A stretch of DNA of 64,000 nt from Phymatolithon calcareum (lineage: Eukaryota; Rhodophyta; Florideophyceae; Hapalidiales), in contig OZ345366.1 of the NCBI GenBank assembly GCA_977006965.1, positions 1,984,001 through 2,048,000 of the forward strand, written 5' to 3'. This document shows, in pieces, positions 61,298 to 64,000 of the stretch (its first letter is position 1; every line of letters starts with the position of its first letter). The position numbers and the translations under genes were made by a program. The notes under the pieces were generated by a model, which did no database searches, had not been told where the DNA came from, and worked only from the letters and a program-made list of their open reading frames with translations.

Positions 61298-63622
61298 CAG
61301 CGGGGTCCGGTTATTATGGAATATTTTTCAAAATTTAAAGTCGAAATAGGATCACTTTGCTCTTTCTGAGAAATTTTTTGATAGCTAAATGCGCCGCTAG
61401 GTGCTGCTCATTCTGCCGTGATTGCGTTAAAATTGGACTTTTTTATGAGATTTTAGGACTACATTTAGAGAAAGCACTTTCGGGGAAGTGGTCACTCTAT
61501 TGTGGAATGTCCATATTTCATATCATTTATGACGATTACTGCGAATGGCGGTGCATTTTTACCTGAGAGTGCACAAAAAATCTACTGCACGGTGCGCTTT
61601 CTAGCATGATTCTTAGGATGCCAGGGCATCTGATTTTTTCCGCGCCACCCTTGCCCTGGCAATTGCTCGCCGCTCCTTGATGCTTCTTGGCATTCGCATG
61701 CGGGACGCATCAAGACCATATCTTTCCGCCCTCCTTTTCATCGCTTGCTTCTCAAATGCTGTCCTCCTCTCTCTGGTACATTCGGTCCTCTTCTGTTCCC
61801 TTAGGTCTAGTTCAGCCCTCTTTTTCGTCTTTTCTAGCTTCTTGGCATAATCCATTTGTTCCTTCCGCCTAACGGCGGCCATAGCTTCGTTTGAAGTAAG
61901 TCGTGACCCATGGCTAGTCTTAATAAATCCTCGGTGCATGTTTGTCGAAAAACAAGAACTGCCATGCAGCATAGACGACAATCCCTCCACAGACACCATC
62001 GTCGAAATATCGTCCAGGCTCTTGGGGAGCGGGCGAGAGAGGAGTTTCTCCGGGCAGTAGGGCCACAGGCCGGTTTTCTGAAATCCCGCGAGTATGTTGT
62101 GTCTTGAGAATGCCATATTGTACGCACTGGTGAAAGCCTGACAGAGATCAAATACTGAGAGCTTTGTAGCAGCTGCTGCCCTTGCCGTTATGGATGTTGA
62201 TGTTCTGTACAGTTCTTCATTGATGTGGTGCTTAAATGAAGAAAACACGGAAACATCGAGCGGTTGAGTAATTCCTGAGGTGTGAGAGGGCAGAGCATAT
62301 GCCTCAACATTCCCAGAGGACAGAATTTGGAGACACTTGTAGCTCATATGGCTTCTATAGCCATCATAAATAAGCAATACCTATCGATTGTTGGTGGTAA
62401 GGTAGCTCACACGCTCAACAAAGTGCTTGCACCATGATATAAAAAGGGTCGTGTCAGTACCTCCACGGTCTTTTCTCCAGTCGGCGATTGCACCCCGGGA
62501 AGTACTGAGAGAACACTCTCTCTGGAGGCAGAGCCACCTGGGTGTGTTATAATTCGTGAAGGCACAGAACTCCCTTTAAAAATCCAAAAAGGAAGGACAG
62601 ACTCTCCACTAGCGCAAACACATGCCAGCAGAGTAACTCTGGATATTTCGCTCTTGAATGCCGTGCCTCTGCGATCACAACGGGTGCCAAGTGCCATGAT
62701 CCCCTTTTTCGAACTAGCGCCATGACAGTCCTTGCCTGCAGTCATCCCACACTCGTCCAGATTGAATAGACGAGTATCATCAATGTTGAATTTCTTAATT
62801 ATGCCTTCTAGATTGGCGAAATGGGTAGTGAGGACATCGGCATTGGTAGCGGCAAACCGCTCCGGTGCGTTTCAACTGGGCTTGTTTAGACGTAGGTTAT
62901 TCCTTTGGCAAGAACCTGATATCCAATTCTTTCCAGGCTTGCCATCTTTGAATCGGTGGGTGACAGTGTGGCCAAACTTATCACTGACTAGCTGTGCAAG
63001 CTCTTCCTTGACTAAAGGTACCCCGCGTGATGCAAAACGAAGGCAGACGTCAACAACTTCCTTCTCTTGTGCTGCTGATAAAGCTAAAGAACGACCAGCT
63101 TTTTAATAATCCCCTTGCGTGCCCTTTTCACATGCCTAAACAGAGTGGTCTTGTTGGTTCCATTCTTGACGTGTGCCAGTGCAGCAGCAAGAGTCCACTT
63201 CTCTGAGATGACTAGATTAACCGCTCGGGCGTAAGCCGCTTCGCGGCGGTTCTGACGTGGGGACATGAGGGTAGGGTAGGGTAGGGCAGCGGAGTGCCGT
63301 AAATCGGTGGTGAGAAGTGCCCTAGTGCACAAAGGAAATTGCGTTGTTGGGGGAGGTGTTTGGGTTCACGTGGCTCCCCAGGATGCTCTTTCCAATACTT
63401 ATGAGCAGAAAATTGGTGGCGGGTGCAACACACCGCGGGGAAGCTGTTTCTCGAATAAAAACCGGTGATTTGTCAAACATTTTGGCAGTAGCCCAGCGGG
63501 AAGAGCGGGATCTGAAAAAAATCGTTGTAAAAATTGGGAGAAACTTGTAATTTGATAAATTTTATGTATGAACTACGTGTTTAATCATAACTGACTTGTT
63601 CCATAATTACCGGACCCCGCTG
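61298..63622 (-). mobile_element. pogo/Tigger-like DNA transposon, 2325 bp, complete ends
   Basis: The terminal inverted repeats are 24 bp with one mismatch: CAGCGGGGTCCGGTTATTATGG (start) and CAGCGGGGTCCGGTAATTATGG (end, reverse complemented). They are flanked by the TA duplication (61296-61297, 63623-63624). The transposase lies on the minus strand. Near-identical ends indicate a fairly recent insertion. Confidence 0.92.
61613..63266 (-). pseudogene. pogo/Tigger-type transposase, frameshifted
   Basis: The N-terminal frame (ATG 63266 to a TAG at 63084) has a psq-like helix-turn-helix (AVNLVISEKWTLAAALAHVK, TTLFRHVKRA). The DDE_1 core follows in other frames: LDECGMTAGKDCHG with the first Asp (about 62755), LACVCASGESVLPFWIFKG, LLIYDGYRSHMS with the second Asp (about 62370), and TQPLDVSVFSSFK with the third (about 62255). 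A long basic C-terminus (to 61613) carries RRKEQMDYAKKLEKTKKR. Stops and frameshifts between the blocks make it inactive unless introns are involved. Confidence 0.85.
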
Positions 63623-63726
63623 TACAGTAGTAGTGCTAACTTTCAATGGCTTGCATATATTTTTCGCTTAAATTTGAAACAATTATTGGTGCTTCTCGAA
63701 GAGCACCATTTAAAAAGTTGCACGAC

Positions 63727-64000
63727 TTATTCAGCCACAATGTCAGCTCCGATATTCATAACACCGATTGCAGTGCTAATCCGCTTGTCACCCGCGCTGA
63801 CAAACATATTTCTGGCACTCCCTATAGCTTGAGCATCTTTCATTCCTTCAGTTTCAGTTCCTCGAAACGATGCAGAGCCAAGACTATTAGGATGAAATCG
63901 AGGATACTCAAGAGCTTCCTCCGATGGTAATACATTTTGCACGCGAGATCCAGTCAACTCCGCTCCTCCCTCCGATGCAGCACGAGTCGGACGACAAAAT
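63727..64000 (-). CDS. Unknown protein, C-terminal part (runs off window end)
   Basis: A minus-strand frame is open from the window end to TAA at 63727, about 90 codons. The composition is protein-like (ALEYPRFHPNSLGSASF, SARNMFVSAGDKRISTAIGV). I do not recognise the family. Its first codons are outside the window, so an ATG cannot be given. Confidence 0.45.
   Translation of the reverse strand, partial: FCRPTRAASEGGAELTGSRVQNVLPSEEALEYPRFHPNSLGSASFRGTETEGMKDAQAIGSARNMFVSAGDKRISTAIGVMNIGADIVAE

Overview
The window looks like nuclear DNA of a red alga, most likely a florideophyte with a compact gene set separated by transposon-rich stretches. Reasons: genes are eukaryotic but nearly intron-free and tightly packed on both strands. 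They include a plant-type GH14 beta-amylase, a PanB with an apparent organelle-targeting leader, a plant/protist-type organellar DNA polymerase, a GTPBP1-family GTPase, and a broken solanesyl-diphosphate-synthase-like gene. Between them lie Ty1/copia, Ty3/gypsy, LINE, SINE, Tc1, pogo and hAT elements. The species is an inference; no rRNA or organelle marker is present.

Region 1 (1-38877) is one locus present twice in tandem. Unit 1 (255-21134) and unit 2 (21135-38877) each run from the 5' end of panB, through an unrecognised intron-containing minus-strand gene and an old ~2.8 kb repeat, to a beta-amylase gene. The left breakpoint cuts the panB leader, so unit 2 starts with a dead panB fragment. 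Aligning the two units by eye turns each into the other's empty site, which fixes element boundaries and target-site duplications (TSDs). Unit 1 gained a tRNA-headed SINE, a solo LTR, a copia element, a terminal-inverted-repeat (TIR) transposon with Tc1 and Tigger relics, a LINE fragment, a hAT derivative and a 557-bp retroposon. Unit 2 gained a 136-bp minisatellite, a TTAA-type MITE, and a young gypsy element inside that MITE. Beta-amylase is intact in unit 2 and broken in unit 1.

Region 2 (38878-58252) is gene-dense. It holds a 1330-aa NLR-like STAND protein with ten nearly identical WD40 repeats, a prenyl-diphosphate-synthase pseudogene, a saccharopine-dehydrogenase-like oxidoreductase diverging from a mitochondrial-type FtsJ rRNA methyltransferase with one predicted intron, an unknown small protein, the organellar DNA polymerase, a convergent GTPBP1-like GTPase, and a FAR-17a/AIG1 membrane protein.

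Region 3 (58253-64000) is again transposon-rich. A 540-bp non-autonomous hAT has a perfect 8-bp TSD. A second hAT-like MITE has a 2.3-kb pogo/Tigger element inserted at its end. The window closes with the 3' part of an unknown gene.

The genes do not form a pathway. The most interesting items are the algal NLR with HET-E-like repeat homogenisation, the tandem duplication that records TE history, the gypsy element carrying a host-like segment, the tRNA-headed SINE, and a recurring sequence at predicted intron 3' ends.
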